Source of the DNA: Hetaerina americana
Taxonomy: Eukaryota; Arthropoda; Insecta; Odonata; Calopterygidae
NCBI GenBank assembly: GCA_022747635.1
Contig: JAKTNV010000011.1
Coordinates: forward strand, 17,087,975 to 17,151,974
Reading direction: 5' to 3'
Length of the DNA stretch: 64,000 nt
Of the stretch, positions 1-13,100 are shown piece by piece. The position numbers and the translations under genes are program-made. Positions within the stretch are counted from its first letter, which is position 1. Each line of letters begins with the position of its first letter. Below the pieces are notes generated by a model that did not search any database, was not told the DNA's origin, and saw only the letters and a list, made by a program, of their open reading frames with translations.

Positions 1-599
1 TTCAAATTTATTGATAATATGTTATGTTTTAATATAAGTAATCAGCCAAGACTTTTTAAGGTTAGGTGATTTAAGTCCTACCTAATATCTTTAAACATGA
101 AAAATTAATCCTGCGGCCTTTAAAATTGAGGAAGTTGGTATATTTCAGGCCCAAAGTTTCGTAACTCATACATTACCAGTGTACTTCAAAACCCATAGTT
201 CAATAAACTCAAGTAACATAGTCACATCAATAGTCTCCCGAGTTGAGCACAGTTTTTGTAACGGTAGGCAATTTTGATGGTGAACTCGCTGACAAATATA
301 TATAGACTGCAGAGATTTTTTTGTGAAATCCATAAGTATAAAAAGGCAGTACTCAAGAATAAGAAAGCAACTGGCTCGAGAAGATTTCATCTTCAGCATA
401 TTCTTAACTTTCAAACAATTTTAAACTCTTGTGGGTGTGCTCATTATAAGTTAAAGACAGTTTTTCCATTTACTCTAAGTAAAGTTACATTTACTATTTA
501 TTTAGCAGCCTTGTGAATACTGTTCTTATGCTGTTTAAGATAGCTTTGCTATATTTACTCATAGTTTCATTTTCATGGTCATTTAAAGCAACGAACTTC
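1..599. other. No gene seen; AT-rich non-coding DNA
   Basis: Only short, motif-free open frames are present. The stretch lies upstream of the visible PHF20-like exons and is probably intronic or intergenic. Confidence 0.5.
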
Positions 600-1760
600 A
601 AAAAAACATTTTTGTGATCTTGTTCAGCTCCTTCGATGCAGTCTTTTTCTCGTCAATCGTAGTGCAGGGTCGTCCTTTCATGGGCCGTTACAGTTGTTTT
701 GGGAAAAAGAAAAAGTCATCGGGGGCCAGATCTGGGGAATACGGTGACTATGGCATCATTGGTGTGTTGTTTTTGGCAAAAAATTCACGCACAAGTAACG
801 ATGTGTGAGCAGGGGCTTTGTCGTGCTGCAAAAGCCATTTTTTGTTCTTTCACAAATGTGGGCATTTGTGGTGGATTGCTTTGCGCAAATTGCGAATAAC
901 TTGCAGGTAATATTCCTTATTTATGGTTCTACCCCGTGGCATGAACTCATGATGCACCATGCCCCTGAAATCGAAGGAAACTGCAAGCAAAACTTTCACA
1001 TTCGACCGAACTTGGCATGCTTTTTTCAGTCTTGGCTCGTGCTACAGCTTCCATTGGGATGATTGAGCATTAGTTTCCACATCATAACGATAAACCCATG
1101 ATTTGTCACCAGTTATGACCCTCTGGAGCAAATTTGGGTCGTCACGGACAGAGTCATTAGCAATGTTAATGCGTTGCTGTTTTGGTCGAAATTGAGCAAT
1201 TTTGGTAAAAATTTCGCGGCGAACCATGTCTTGCCCAAATCATTGCTAAAAATTGAATGGTACGAGCCAATTGATATGTTTAGGTCCTTAGCAACTTCTC
1301 TAATGGTGATTGAACAATTGGCCAATACTATTTTCTTCACTTCATCAATGTTTTCGTCTGTTGTTGACGTGCTCGGGCGTCCAGCACCTTCATCGTTGTT
1401 CACATCCTCTCAGCCGTCTGAGAACATTTTGTACCACCGATAAATATTTCTTCGGTGCAAGGTAGCTTCTCCATATGCCACAGTCAACATTTGGAATGCA
1501 TCTGCACACTTAATTTCATGTTTCACACAAAATTTGTTATAGATTCTTTGATCCATTTTGTGGAGCAATCAAAAATCGATGACAAGCCAAAATACATCCA
1601 AGCAAAACAGCTGTCAACAATTAACTGAGCATCCACAATGGCCGAACTTTTCGGCATAAGTGAGAGACATAAGTACCAAATTAACGCCACAAAAAAATCG
1701 AGGATTTCACAGCTGAAAATTAATGATGTATATGAGCAAAAAGGGAGGAAATAGGTCATG
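600..1760 (-). mobile_element. Degenerate mariner-type transposon
   Basis: The minus strand reads as a broken mariner transposase starting with an ATG at 1556. The N-terminal helix-turn-helix region is recognisable (RWYKMF, then NNDEGAGRPSTST). It is interrupted by an in-frame TGA near 1415, and the frame shifts near 1230. The first catalytic region survives as GDKSWVY, which is normally GDESW or GDETW. Further on are HHEFMPRG, an HDKAPAH motif (normally HDNAPAH) and a frame-shifted version of the SPDLAP block. Stops and shifts mean it cannot make transposase. Its non-coding 5' side resembles that of the 32144-33440 element, so the two belong to related families. The terminal repeats were not resolved, so the borders are approximate. 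Confidence 0.8.
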
Positions 1761-4484
1761 AAATTTCATTTGTTGAAGCTAAGGTTATTTATTTGAAATA
1801 GTTTGATGAGTTAATAAACAGATTCTTGCTTCAGTTGTCTCAGACCGATAGGAGTGGCCCATAACAGAAACTTACTTCAATTCAGAAGAATAATTCACTT
1901 GTCTTTTTCCTTGCCGTTATGCATTTAATTTTTGTCGTGTGTCCGTTTTGAAGTGCTTATGGGATGAATTTATTGCATTTGTCATGGTAGAGTTAACATA
2001 ACCATGGGTCACAATCAACAGTGTTTGGTATTTTATCACAAACCCTAAAAAAATTGCTATTATTTCATGGAGTAGGATTGGGGGCATTGGAGAAGTTTGG
2101 AACCTAAATTTCAGTCAACAAATCTCTTCCAGCATGAATTAATTCACTAGAATTTAAGCTGTCATGCTGTGAAATCTATAATGATGAAGTTTTGCTCACT
2201 CCTAATTTTAGAGCTGATGGCTGTTATGCTCGTACGTTTGATTATTAGGACAAACATTTAGAATAGCTTTCCTTCTGGAGAAATTGATGAGTTTATTCTT
2301 GCTGCTTTGAAAGGGTATTGTGGAAGTGTTCCGTATTATTATCACCTCCATTATCTTCATTTCCCCCCAAAACAAAATTAATGAAGCTGCCTGCTTGGAC
2401 AGCAAGCAAACTTTGGTGGTGACAGCATGAAGGTCCATGTAAATCACGTGTTTTTTGTATGTAGTGTAGCATTACCGGCATGTGATTTTTTTTCAACTCT
2501 CAGGATAAATAACTTGTAATATTATTTTAAGTCAAACACACAAGCATGCTTGTTTTTCAACCCCCCGTAAATCCCTTAACTTCATTATGTACAATTCAAA
2601 ATATCCTGTAAGTAAAGCTTCAACTAGCATGAAATCCTTTCGCAGTCATTTATGGGATTTGAGTTAGATGCTTCATCTACCATAGTTGGGTTATACTTTG
2701 TGTCTGTAGTGATTAAATGGGAGAAAGGTGAAGATAAACATATGCTTTTCAATGATTTTGTAAATTTACTTCAGTTAAACAATAGGAAAGATGTTTTATT
2801 GATGGTGGTGGTAGTGAATAGCATAAGTACCCTTGTAATACTTGGTTTTTGAATGGCAATGTCTGTGACCTTATTTCATGGGAGTAATTGTATCAAATAT
2901 CAAAAATGATGTTGAGTTAAAAGAAATTATTTATTACAAAGAATTACCGAAAGAAATATTTTTCATCCTAAATGGAAGAGGGCATTATAAGCTATCTTCT
3001 AATGGGAGATTTTGCTGTCATTAATTTCCTAGGTGTAATGTAATTTGGAATGAAGAAGCCCCCAAATTTTCTTTCTAGTAATTGTGTTGAAGAATTTGCT
3101 CCTTGGGGTTTTTATCCATGTACATGTTTAACAAGACAGTTCTACCTGTGTTAACAAGACAGTTCAACTTGTGTTTTGATAACCATTAGGTAAAGAAGTA
3201 ATTAAGCCTTTCATTATCCCCACAACTGAATATAAGCAAATGAAATTGCATAGCTCCTGGATTTGGTAACTATTTTCACATAATCAATGCATCAACTTAA
3301 AAATTCAAACTTGTCAACCAAGAGTTTCATTTACTGTATTCATTAAAGTTCATTTTATAAAAAACCTACTTTTTGGTTGAAGATTGGATATATTTTAGTT
3401 TTTTGAAGGAACATAGATCTCAAAGTGGGACACATGAAACTTTGTGCATTAGAAATGCATGAAATAGTGTTGTATATAAAATATATTTATATACTTGATA
3501 TAAGATATCACTGTTGTGAAGGGAATGTTGGAATCAATCTGATCACATTAGCAAATCATAATCCAGTCCACATACATGGCATCTAATCACATGGAAACAC
3601 CATAGCTGATATTGGTAATGACAATTGGAGCAAATTCTGGAATGTAATCTTAACGTATTTCCTTAAGGGCTAATATATTATACATTGGAGACAATTCAGA
3701 GTGGGGAATTAAGGCCCTTAAGGATTCACATTATCAAAAAGAATATGAATAATCAAGCCATGAGAAAGCCGTAGACTGCTATCAAAGGCCAAGAAAGTAA
3801 AAACAGCAATTTTTTTTAGCAGCATCAAGCCTCAATTAAAAAGCTTATCTCTGCAAAAATCGAAGTATTTAATTGCAACTTCCAGTTTAATAAAATAATT
3901 CAATCAGTATGAGAGTTCATTGGACTAAAAATATGTAGGAGTAAAGGAGTAACTTACAGTAATCAATATTTTGTTCATGAGAGTAACATCCCCTTTGGGA
4001 ATATTGTCTGTAACCCCAATACTAATATTTTTTAGATGAGGGTTGGTGACTTGATCTAAACTGTGAACACATACTATATTGTAAGGAGTTGGAATGATTT
4101 CTTTGGGGCTCTGGAGTCCCAAAATTAATGCCTAAGAAAGAACTCAATCTTGTATACTAGTGTAGTGAAAAAATATGAATTCCAGTTGTGTTAACCTGTT
4201 CATTTGAACATAGTTTCCATGCCTGACGTTGCTTTCAGGTGCATAATCGTAGATAATTATAGGGATAATAATTTATTATTTATAGGTTGATTGAAGACAG
4301 CACTAAATGAAGACAACTTAGTATTTATTTGTCGTTAAAAATTATGAGGAGAAGAAATAAAGGTGTTTAAATGTTTCATAAAGAAGTGGGCATTTTATGT
4401 TTAATTGATGTAAGACCTATTAAGTAAGGATTATTTTTATTGGAAATGGCAGTTTGTGCCCATTGATTAATTTGAGCATCTTAT
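1761..4484. other. No gene seen; probable intron or intergenic DNA
   Basis: AT-rich sequence with only short open frames and no recognisable domain, RNA gene or transposon motif. It could be intron of the PHF20-like gene, whose upstream exons lie outside the window. Confidence 0.4.
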
Positions 4485-4740
4485 GGTATCTTGGTGGGTA
4501 AAGCATTCAACTACTTACCAAAGGGTCTCAGGTTCAAATTCTGTAATGCCTTTAAAGTGCCCCTCCTAAACTCCCAAGTGCAATATAATATCCTGTATTC
4601 TAGGAGTTGGTGGAAACCAGGTGACTCATAAAACTGGTCACCCTAAGCTGAAAGTGTGAATCTCACACTAATGAGGGCTTAGTTTGAGGTGAACTTGCTC
4701 TCGCCCATCAAAACCAACATTCAGGTTGCTTACTTTGGAT
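4485..4740 (+). repeat. tRNA-derived SINE
   Basis: The 5' part resembles a tRNA promoter: an A-box-like run near 4490 (TCTTGGTGGGTAAAGC) and, about 40 bases on, a B-box-like GGTTCAAATTC. A non-tRNA body of about 180 bp follows. The tRNA fold is decayed, so this is a SINE relic rather than a tRNA gene. Confidence 0.6.
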
Positions 4741-5393
4741 AGCTGGTGATATAGATATCTATTCTGTTACCTTATTTGAAAATGCTGTTCAAAGTTGAAG
4801 TAGTGTGATTGCATAAAAGAGGATAGAACTTATACCTTGAACGAGGATAATATGTGTATGCCCTTAGGCATTAATTCTAAAAATTAAATATTCAACTGTG
4901 TAATTTTATTTCAACTGCCACAAATTCCCTTCCAACACAAGATGAAGAGATTTCATCTGCCAGGAAAATGTTTGCAGATTAGTGTATGTTTGTGTTACCA
5001 AATTGTTTTTTGGAAGGGAGGTTACTCATTTTGTCTGAATTTGATTATGAAGTGGCCAATTATGGTATAATGTTAAACCAGGAGACTTAAATGCAGGCAA
5101 GACTGACATGGTAAACATGAAACCTCAATGAGCAAATTTCTTAGAAAAAAGGTATATAGGCTTTTAATATGCAAATGTAATTTATTTGATAAATTTTTTA
5201 GCATTTCGTGCAGCAAATATGAATTATATGTCACGTTTTGCACAATTAAAATTATATTCCCACAAATGTTCTCACCAAAACATTAATTTGCTGGTTGTTA
5301 GTAGCATAAATGTGATTTAACTATTGTTCCTTTAGAAAAAGATGCATGTATAATTTACTAATTTGTGCTATGTGTACTCGGGAGTTAATTTTA

Positions 5394-6146
5394 CGAGGGT
5401 CATCCGGAAAGTAGTACCCGTTCGTGAAATAAAGACACAAAAGTAAATATTAACAAACATAAAAAATTTTATTTGAAAGAGGATACTTTAAACTACTTCT
5501 CAACATAATCTCCAAGCAAATTAAGGCATTTGTCATAACGTGTGACAAGTTTCTGTATTCCTGCTGCATAGTCCTTCGCCGCCAGCTCATTGAGATACGC
5601 GAGGGACCCATCTTGCACAAATTTTTGCATAATGCAGATGGTGTTTAACAATTTCATGAACAATTGTTCGAGAAACATTGGGAAAATGCTCACAGATGTC
5701 ATCAATTGTGACGCGCCGATCGTTCCTCACGAATTCGTCAACTGAGCTCACCAGTTGGTCTGTAATGACAGACGGTCTCCCCGAACGCTCATCGTCGTGT
5801 GTGTTCCCCCTCCCCATGTTGAAGTTGCGACACCACCGCCGAACAGACGACTCGTCCATTACATTGTCTCCATACACCTCCTTTAATTGGCGATGAATAT
5901 CACATGGGCGAACGTTTCTTGCATTGAGGAATTTAATCACTGCCCTCACTTCACAACTGGCGGCGTTCTCAATTTTTTTAAACATTGTAAACAATCACAG
6001 AAACAACACAGGCAATGCTAGCGTCACGCAACTTGGCTCAGAGAAGGCAGACAAGCCACTGAAGCTATCTGACCTCGTCCAGCGGCTACTCGCGTCGTCA
6101 GCACTTCATGCGGCACGAACGGGTACTACTTTCCGGATGACCCTCG
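5394..6146 (-). mobile_element. Internally deleted mariner element, 753 bp
   Basis: The element is bounded by matching inverted ends (left CGAGGGTCATCCGGAAAGTA, right its complement) and flanking TA dinucleotides at 5392-5393 and 6147-6148. The minus strand from 5994 encodes the paired helix-turn-helix DNA-binding half of a mariner transposase (SSVRRWCRNF, DDERSGRPSV, then ICARWVP). It then jumps directly to the C-terminal end (QKLVTRYDKC, LLGDYVEK) in another frame. The whole catalytic middle with all three acidic residues is missing. It is therefore a non-autonomous deletion derivative with intact ends. If expressed, the DNA-binding half alone could bind ends, which is inference. Confidence 0.88.
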
Positions 6147-7113
6147 TATTTCTTATTTTATGTCATTCCAGTCTTGGGAAATCTTTCCCCATGAAATCTA
6201 AAGTTTATCTTTCACTAAAGAGTTATTAAATATCATAATCCATCTGAGTACCATAAAGTGGAATGAGTTCATATGCATTTTGGCTTATCATCATTGTTTT
6301 AGTAGTGAGGCAGCTTCAAACACTTTAAATTCATGTTGTTGTTGTTCAAAGTTAAAGTACTTAAGGGATAGGTATAAATATAAGATATTTGGTATGCTTG
6401 TAGTAAATACCACCAATCACCAATTTTATTAATCATCATGCTAAAAGTAACCCAGGAATTTCATAAGTTCTAATTTAGACTTGAGTTAGCAAAAATAAAG
6501 ACCTTTATTGAATATTTGATTGAGTATTCTCTTTTTACCGTCAATGTTTCAACTGTCTTTAAGGGTTCTGTTTCAAACAAAACATACAATTGTAGTTAAT
6601 ATTGCTTTGATTAGTGATGAAAACTATACAGAGAGTTTTTTGTGTGGTAATTTTAAAAATAATAGCCAAATAATGCTGTAGTTTTTCTTCAGCTTCCAGA
6701 TTTTATAAAAATACAAGACACACACAGGTTAATTGAACTCCAACTAGCAATCAATGATTGATTACATGTTGCATCTATATTGTGCCTTGTGTCTAAAGAG
6801 TAATTACATTGTATCTCAATGAGAACTAGAGAAGAAAACACTTTTTCACACTTCCAGCTCTGCAAAACTATAAGCTAGCATAAGTATTTGAACTCACCCC
6901 ACTTTATTGCTAATCACATTTATGAATTTGTGTAATTACCTAATTGATGTACTTGATTACATAAAAAATTTGAAAAACAAATAAGTTATGACTAATATTG
7001 AATCTTTTAGCTCTTGTACACAGCCTTCTCATGAATGTTCATGCTTTCACATGGTAGAAACCCAAAGAATAAAGCACCAATAACACTTTTGCCATTATTT
7101 TTTTCAATTTCAG
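6147..7113. other. No gene seen; presumed PHF20-like intron
   Basis: AT-rich with no supported exon. The acceptor at 7112-7113 follows a pyrimidine-rich run. The first visible exon enters in phase 1, so at least one more exon lies further left. Confidence 0.5.
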
Positions 7114-10100
7114 GAATAAAAGCTGAGGCTTCCACTGAAAGAGAAACTAGAGCTTCCGAAAGGACCACAGTGTCTAGCCTCGCAGTATCTTCTGTTGGAA
7201 GTGGAGTTCGACGACGCAGAAAACGTAAAAGTGAATTGCTCAGCAGGGAGGAGATAGTCAATTGCGTCTGTGGCTCCCCCGAAGAAGATGGTCTAATGAT
7301 GCAGGTAACAGTGGAGGATATCGTCTTGAGATCATTCTTTAATCAGAAAATCCTGGCCTGTATTTCAATTTTGGAACTGAGAGATAATACGAGGGCAATC
7401 ATTAATGCAATTTTAAGCTCCTTTTTATAAGTTTGTTTTCTTTGTGACTATTATTTTGAAAATTAGTCAAAACTCCAGTAAGATTTCAGTGAAATGCTTA
7501 GCCAGTGATAGTCATGTTAAGCAGAAAGCCCAAGTTCACTCTTGTGCACAGTTTTCTGAATTCATAGGCTATTGGTTGGAAAGTGCTAAGTTGAGTGAGC
7601 CGAAGAGATTAGTTTTGTTGCAAGAAAAAGGAATAAAATATAATAAGTTATGTCTTGGAGATTGGCTGGTGTACTTGTTACTCCCAAGGCTGGAAGAGAA
7701 GGGTCAGCTTACAGGATTACTAACTACCTCTTCCTCACCTGCCCTAGGTGTGACTGCAGTCAATAATCTTTTTGTCTGCACATTTATGATTTAAATTGAT
7801 GCTGGAATAGGGATATTTCTGGACATAGGGTCTTATAGAGTAAATTGTCATATTTTTAATCCAAAGATATTGTGAATCTTTATTTATCTAATGAAATTTG
7901 TGCCATTCTAAAACATGAATATTGAAAGTAATTATGAATAACTTTTTTCTACTGTCACATAAAAGTATTTAACTTAAATATTGCAAACCGTAACCTCAAG
8001 AGAAAATAGCACATTTTCTGGCATAAAAGGCAAAGGTAGCAGGCAAAACATGAGTGTACTATTAAAAATGGCAGTATCTCTTACATATTTTTTGACTTAG
8101 AATTAATAATTTCCTAAAGTCATGAAAATTACTGAAGTTTATTTACCTCATCAATTCAAATGATTGTGGTCTTATTAAATCAAAAGAATCTTTTTCTAAC
8201 ATTTTTAAGTAATTACATCTTGTTCAGTGCTCCGATATTTTTACTCCTAAATTCCTTAGCTTTTTGGTTGATTAGGGTAGTTATGATATAGATAATTTTG
8301 AAAGTATTTATGCATTTTTGTAATATTAATCTGAAAAATCTCCCTTTTTCCAGTGTGAACTTTGTCTTTGCTGGCAGCATGGTCATTGTAATAACATTGA
8401 AAGAGAAGTAGAAGTACCTGAGAAGTATGTATGCTATATATGTTTGAATCCACAAAAAGAAAGAAAATCGATGAAGTACTTCCATGATCAAGATTGGCTG
8501 AAGAAAGGCATTCTTCCAAGGTTTGTCATGACACTACTTTAAACCTTGTAGCCAGTTCACGTATTTAATAGTGAAAGCCCTCCTTACAGTATTTTAATTT
8601 GCAGAACACATTATTTGAGTATGAGCCCCCTGCCAGTGATGTGATTTGTTCAGTGGACCGTGAGGATGAACTAACTCATTTAAAATTCATTCTCTAGTGG
8701 GTATCTTCAAGAAATTTGACTGGATAAGTCCATTAAAAGAAAGGATTGTTCTAAAAATCAATCGCAGTTTTGTTTTGGCAATGTATTGTAAAATGCTGTC
8801 ACCATCATGGGGATCAGTATAACTCTGTAGTCACAAATTCCAGAGGATGTGGATAGTTGTTTGAAATAATTTTAATGTCTGTTTTATGGCAAAAAACTGT
8901 ACTTAAATAGCTTAACTTCAGTAATAACCATAGTGTTGAACTTTATTGAGATATTTGGATAAATGCGCAAATATCAAGTGTTGTTATTTAAACCATGTGA
9001 AAGTAATAAAAGAGTATCAGGTGAATTGGTGATTTAAATATTTCATAAATAATCCTTATTTTTATTGTTTTTCTTGATTAAAAGTGATCACCGATTCTTT
9101 TCTTTGAATTGTTAGAAATGCTATTTTTGAAAATCAGTGGTATATTGTTCAATTGGATGTTTAGCGTTTTGTAATTTTGAATTTAATATATTGATACAAT
9201 TATTCAATTATTAGTGTTGAATAATCCTCTTTAATTCCTCATTATTATCCATTTGTACCTTCATTTATACAGAGCAATCGTACTTGTCCTCATAACCAAT
9301 AATTGTACATCGTGTTCCTTAGCTTAGTTTGAGGTGTGACTGAGTTATTGTCTGTATTTATCACAGATTTGTGCAGAATATAATTATTGAGGGTAAAGAA
9401 AAAACTTAGCTATTCCATATAAAAAGGTTTAATGTATTGCACGACCATGGTCTCAATGCTGGGCATCTTCATCAGATGACCATCAGGTATTCCAAGAAAC
9501 TACGGGATATGCTGCAAATGTATCTTTTAACAGAGTCATCCGCTAAAATGCATTTCAATGCAGCAATTTAAGTGTGTAAAAATCATTTGCCTTGACTCGG
9601 CCTGTTGTCTCTAAGCTAATCATGAAGGAATTTTGCCTAGTTAAGCCTGAAGCTGTTAACTTTATAATATAATTAATGGTTGTAATGATAAATAGGCCAA
9701 ATGGTAAATAGTTCGCTGACACTGAATGAAAGAATTGGGGGATAATTTTGGATTAGAAAGAAATTATCCCATATTAAGTAGCAGCCCAGATTTGGGGGTG
9801 CAGGTTGTATGAGCAGATTTGGAGAAAATTTGTCGGAAATTCCTTTGTGTCATTTTATAAAGAGTTTCGTGACCCATGTTGGACATGGAGGTTGATAATT
9901 TTGATGGGCATAAGATGATCTTAAAAGAACTTTTCGATAAAAGACTTCCTGGAATATGTCCAAATGTTAGTTAGCTATTAAATATTACAGGCAACAGTAA
10001 GGTTGTAGTAAATTGTGCGGCAACATAACTTCCTCTTTTCAAATGCAAAACACTTTCAAAAAAGGAAGTAATGTTGCTGCACCCTGTGGTTATAATAAAT

Positions 10101-13100
10101 TATGTGCTTCTATATAAAAATATTTGACTTGGAACTTTCATGAATTTAATGGTTTCATATTCAACCTGTGGGCATTCATGAGCACTGAATGAATAAACTT
10201 TGTATTCTTTCTCAGTGAATTTGTCATGAAAATTGACCGAATTTACTCATCATGTTGAACTTTCATGATGAGTAACTATAGTTCATAAGGGATTACATTA
10301 CAAACAGATATGGAAAACCATCTTAAGTTGAAATATTTAAAAACTCTTTATATCAAATGAAACATAATTTGACAATTTTAAATTGGCTAAACACTTTTAG
10401 AACTTTAAATACACTAGATTATCTATTGTAAATTTAAGCAGCCTTCTTCTAAACTAAAAAGTCTTTTTTTGGTTTTTTAGTTTATCATTTCGAAATAAAG
10501 AAGATGAAACAAAGGCGAACCAGAGATTTAAGGTGCTTAAGAAGTCTCATGAGTTAACTGGATCCCTTCTCCAGCTAAAAACTGTTGTCCATAGCCTTCG
10601 TGTGAAAGTTAACATGATTGGGTGAGTTGTTGTTTGTGTATTAAGTGATTTTTAAAGTGCAGAAAGGTAAAATCATTTAGTGGGAATATATCCTTTAATA
10701 CTTTTGTGAACATTTAACATTATTCATTTCATTCTTGAATGTGAAATGAGTTAAAAGTCCGACAAGAAAATAGTTAATTTGCTTGTGATAAAGCTCAATA
10801 ATGATTGACTTTGAATTTGCATGGAATTAATATTTGGTTGATGAATTATAGCTATAGATGAATGCCTAGTTATATTAGGCTGTGATATCAGAATATTTTT
10901 ATGTATTTGATGTTACTCTGTTGAAAGTTAATTACTCATGCATTATTAAAATTTGACTTGGGTAATTCCATTTTCTATGCATTTAAAAGTAGGGAATACA
11001 TGAATTTGCTACCAATTATGTTGCTCTTAATTTATATTGAGAGATGTCAATCAATGATATATGTTTTTCATCTCGTCATCTTTTTTTGTTGATGATAAAA
11101 TGTTTGTATGTTAATGGTAAAATGCATGTATGAAGTATGAATTTACATCTCAGTTAATACACTATTTTATAGTTAACATTGCAAATTTTGCACCAGAGAA
11201 AGATAAAGTCAATTCTTTTGTCAATTCATTAGGAATAACGACCATCCAAAGTTATATCTGTGGTCCAAGAGTTGGGAGGCCAGCCCAACACCAAATGATG
11301 TTCCTGAGTTGTGCGGTGTTGTTATAAAGGAAGAGAGTGAAAAATTAGAACCCCCGCCTCCTTGTAGCAACCAGCCATCCTATGGGGACATCACAAAAAC
11401 AGAAGATAATCTGCCAGAGCTGACAATGGAGCAGGGAACATTAGATGAAAAGGATAAAGACATTCCTTCTCTAGACGTGAGTTCTGTTTATTCTTTACAG
11501 TTCATGAAAATCAATAAATATTGATTGAACATGCATAAAGTGTTATTAGGTGTCATTATATTTTATGTCCTTGCAGTGAATTTATGATGATAGATAAAAA
11601 AACCCTGAGATTCAAACACCTATTATTCATTATATTATAATTAGATAGTCAACCATTTAAGGTTGCTTTGGATAGAAACAAACTACAAGATACATCCTGA
11701 ACAAGCCTACATTTCTTGTAATGGGGGAAGAGGAATTCAATGAAGTGCTTATAAAAATATGGCCTTGAGATTAATCTTTTTGTTTTTGCATTTTATGACT
11801 AGTTTTGCCGTCAGTGTCTCTGTTGCATCCTGAATAATATTTATGTGAACACTTAAAGGGTTGCCACAACCAAAGAAACTGTGGGAGATGCCGCAACAGT
11901 AAACTTTTAAAACCATTTTCACCATGATTATCCTAATATTTAAGATCCCAGTCCTCATGCTTTCCTTCCTTTACTCAAGGGGTAATTCTAAGATTTACAT
12001 TAAGCAAACGTTGTCACTTACAAAGCAACCTCAGGAGCAATATACTACCTTGATCAAAAATTTCCCGGAATTTATTCAGAAAATTAAAAATACAAGTTTA
12101 TTCATCTAAATCTATATTGTCCCCTTCAAAGTAATCCCCATCGACTGCAACACACTTATGCCAGCGCTTGATCCAATCCTCGAAACATTTTTTATATTCG
12201 GTTTTCGGTATGTCCATCAGTGCTTCCTGCGATTTTTCCATTACTTCCTCTCGGCTGCTAAAACGCGTTCCCCGTAATGGTTTTTTAACTCGATTGAACA
12301 GAAAGAAGTCACAGGGAGCCAAATCAGGTGAATTCGGTGGCTGTTGGATGGTATTTGTTGCATTTTTCGTCAAAAAATTACGAATAATGATAGCACTGTG
12401 CGACGGTGCGTTATCATGGTGCAAAATCCACGAGTTTTCTGCCCACATTTCTGGTCTCTTTCGGCGAATTGCTTCACGCAAACGTCTCATAACGCCCAAA
12501 TAATACTCTTTGTTTACTGTCTGGCCTTCTGGCAAAAATTCATGATGCACTACACCGTTGTAATCCATGAAAACCGTCAGCATTGCCTTCTTTTTTGACT
12601 GAAAACGACGTGGTTTTTTTGGTCTCGGCTCATTTGGTGAACGCCATTCACTTGCCTGATGTCTGGATTGCGTGTCGTACTCATAAACCCACGTCTCGTC
12701 TCCAGTAATGATCCTTTTGATGAATGTGGGATCGGATTCAGCCTCGCAAATCATGTCTTTTGCGACGTCAACACGGTCTCTTTTTTGCATGAAATTGAGG
12801 TCTTTTGGCACCAACTTTGCTGCTTCTCGACGGAAACCCAAATCATTAACCACAATGTCTTGGGCGGATCCATAGGCAATGTTCAAGTCCTCCGCTATTT
12901 CTCTGATGGTTAATTTGCGGTCATTGACCAACATTTCTTTTACTTTATCAATTTTTTCACCGACTTTCGATGTCGATGGTCTGCCACTGCGTTCATCATC
13001 TTCGATTGACTCACGACCACTTCTGAACCGCTCGTGCCACTGGTAAACGACCGTTTTTTTTAGAGAATTGTTGCCGAAACACTTTTCCAACATTTCCAAC

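Noticed and set aside
5678..6229. Plus-strand frames over the 5.4-6.1 kb mariner
   Set aside because: Shadows of the minus-strand transposase remnant.
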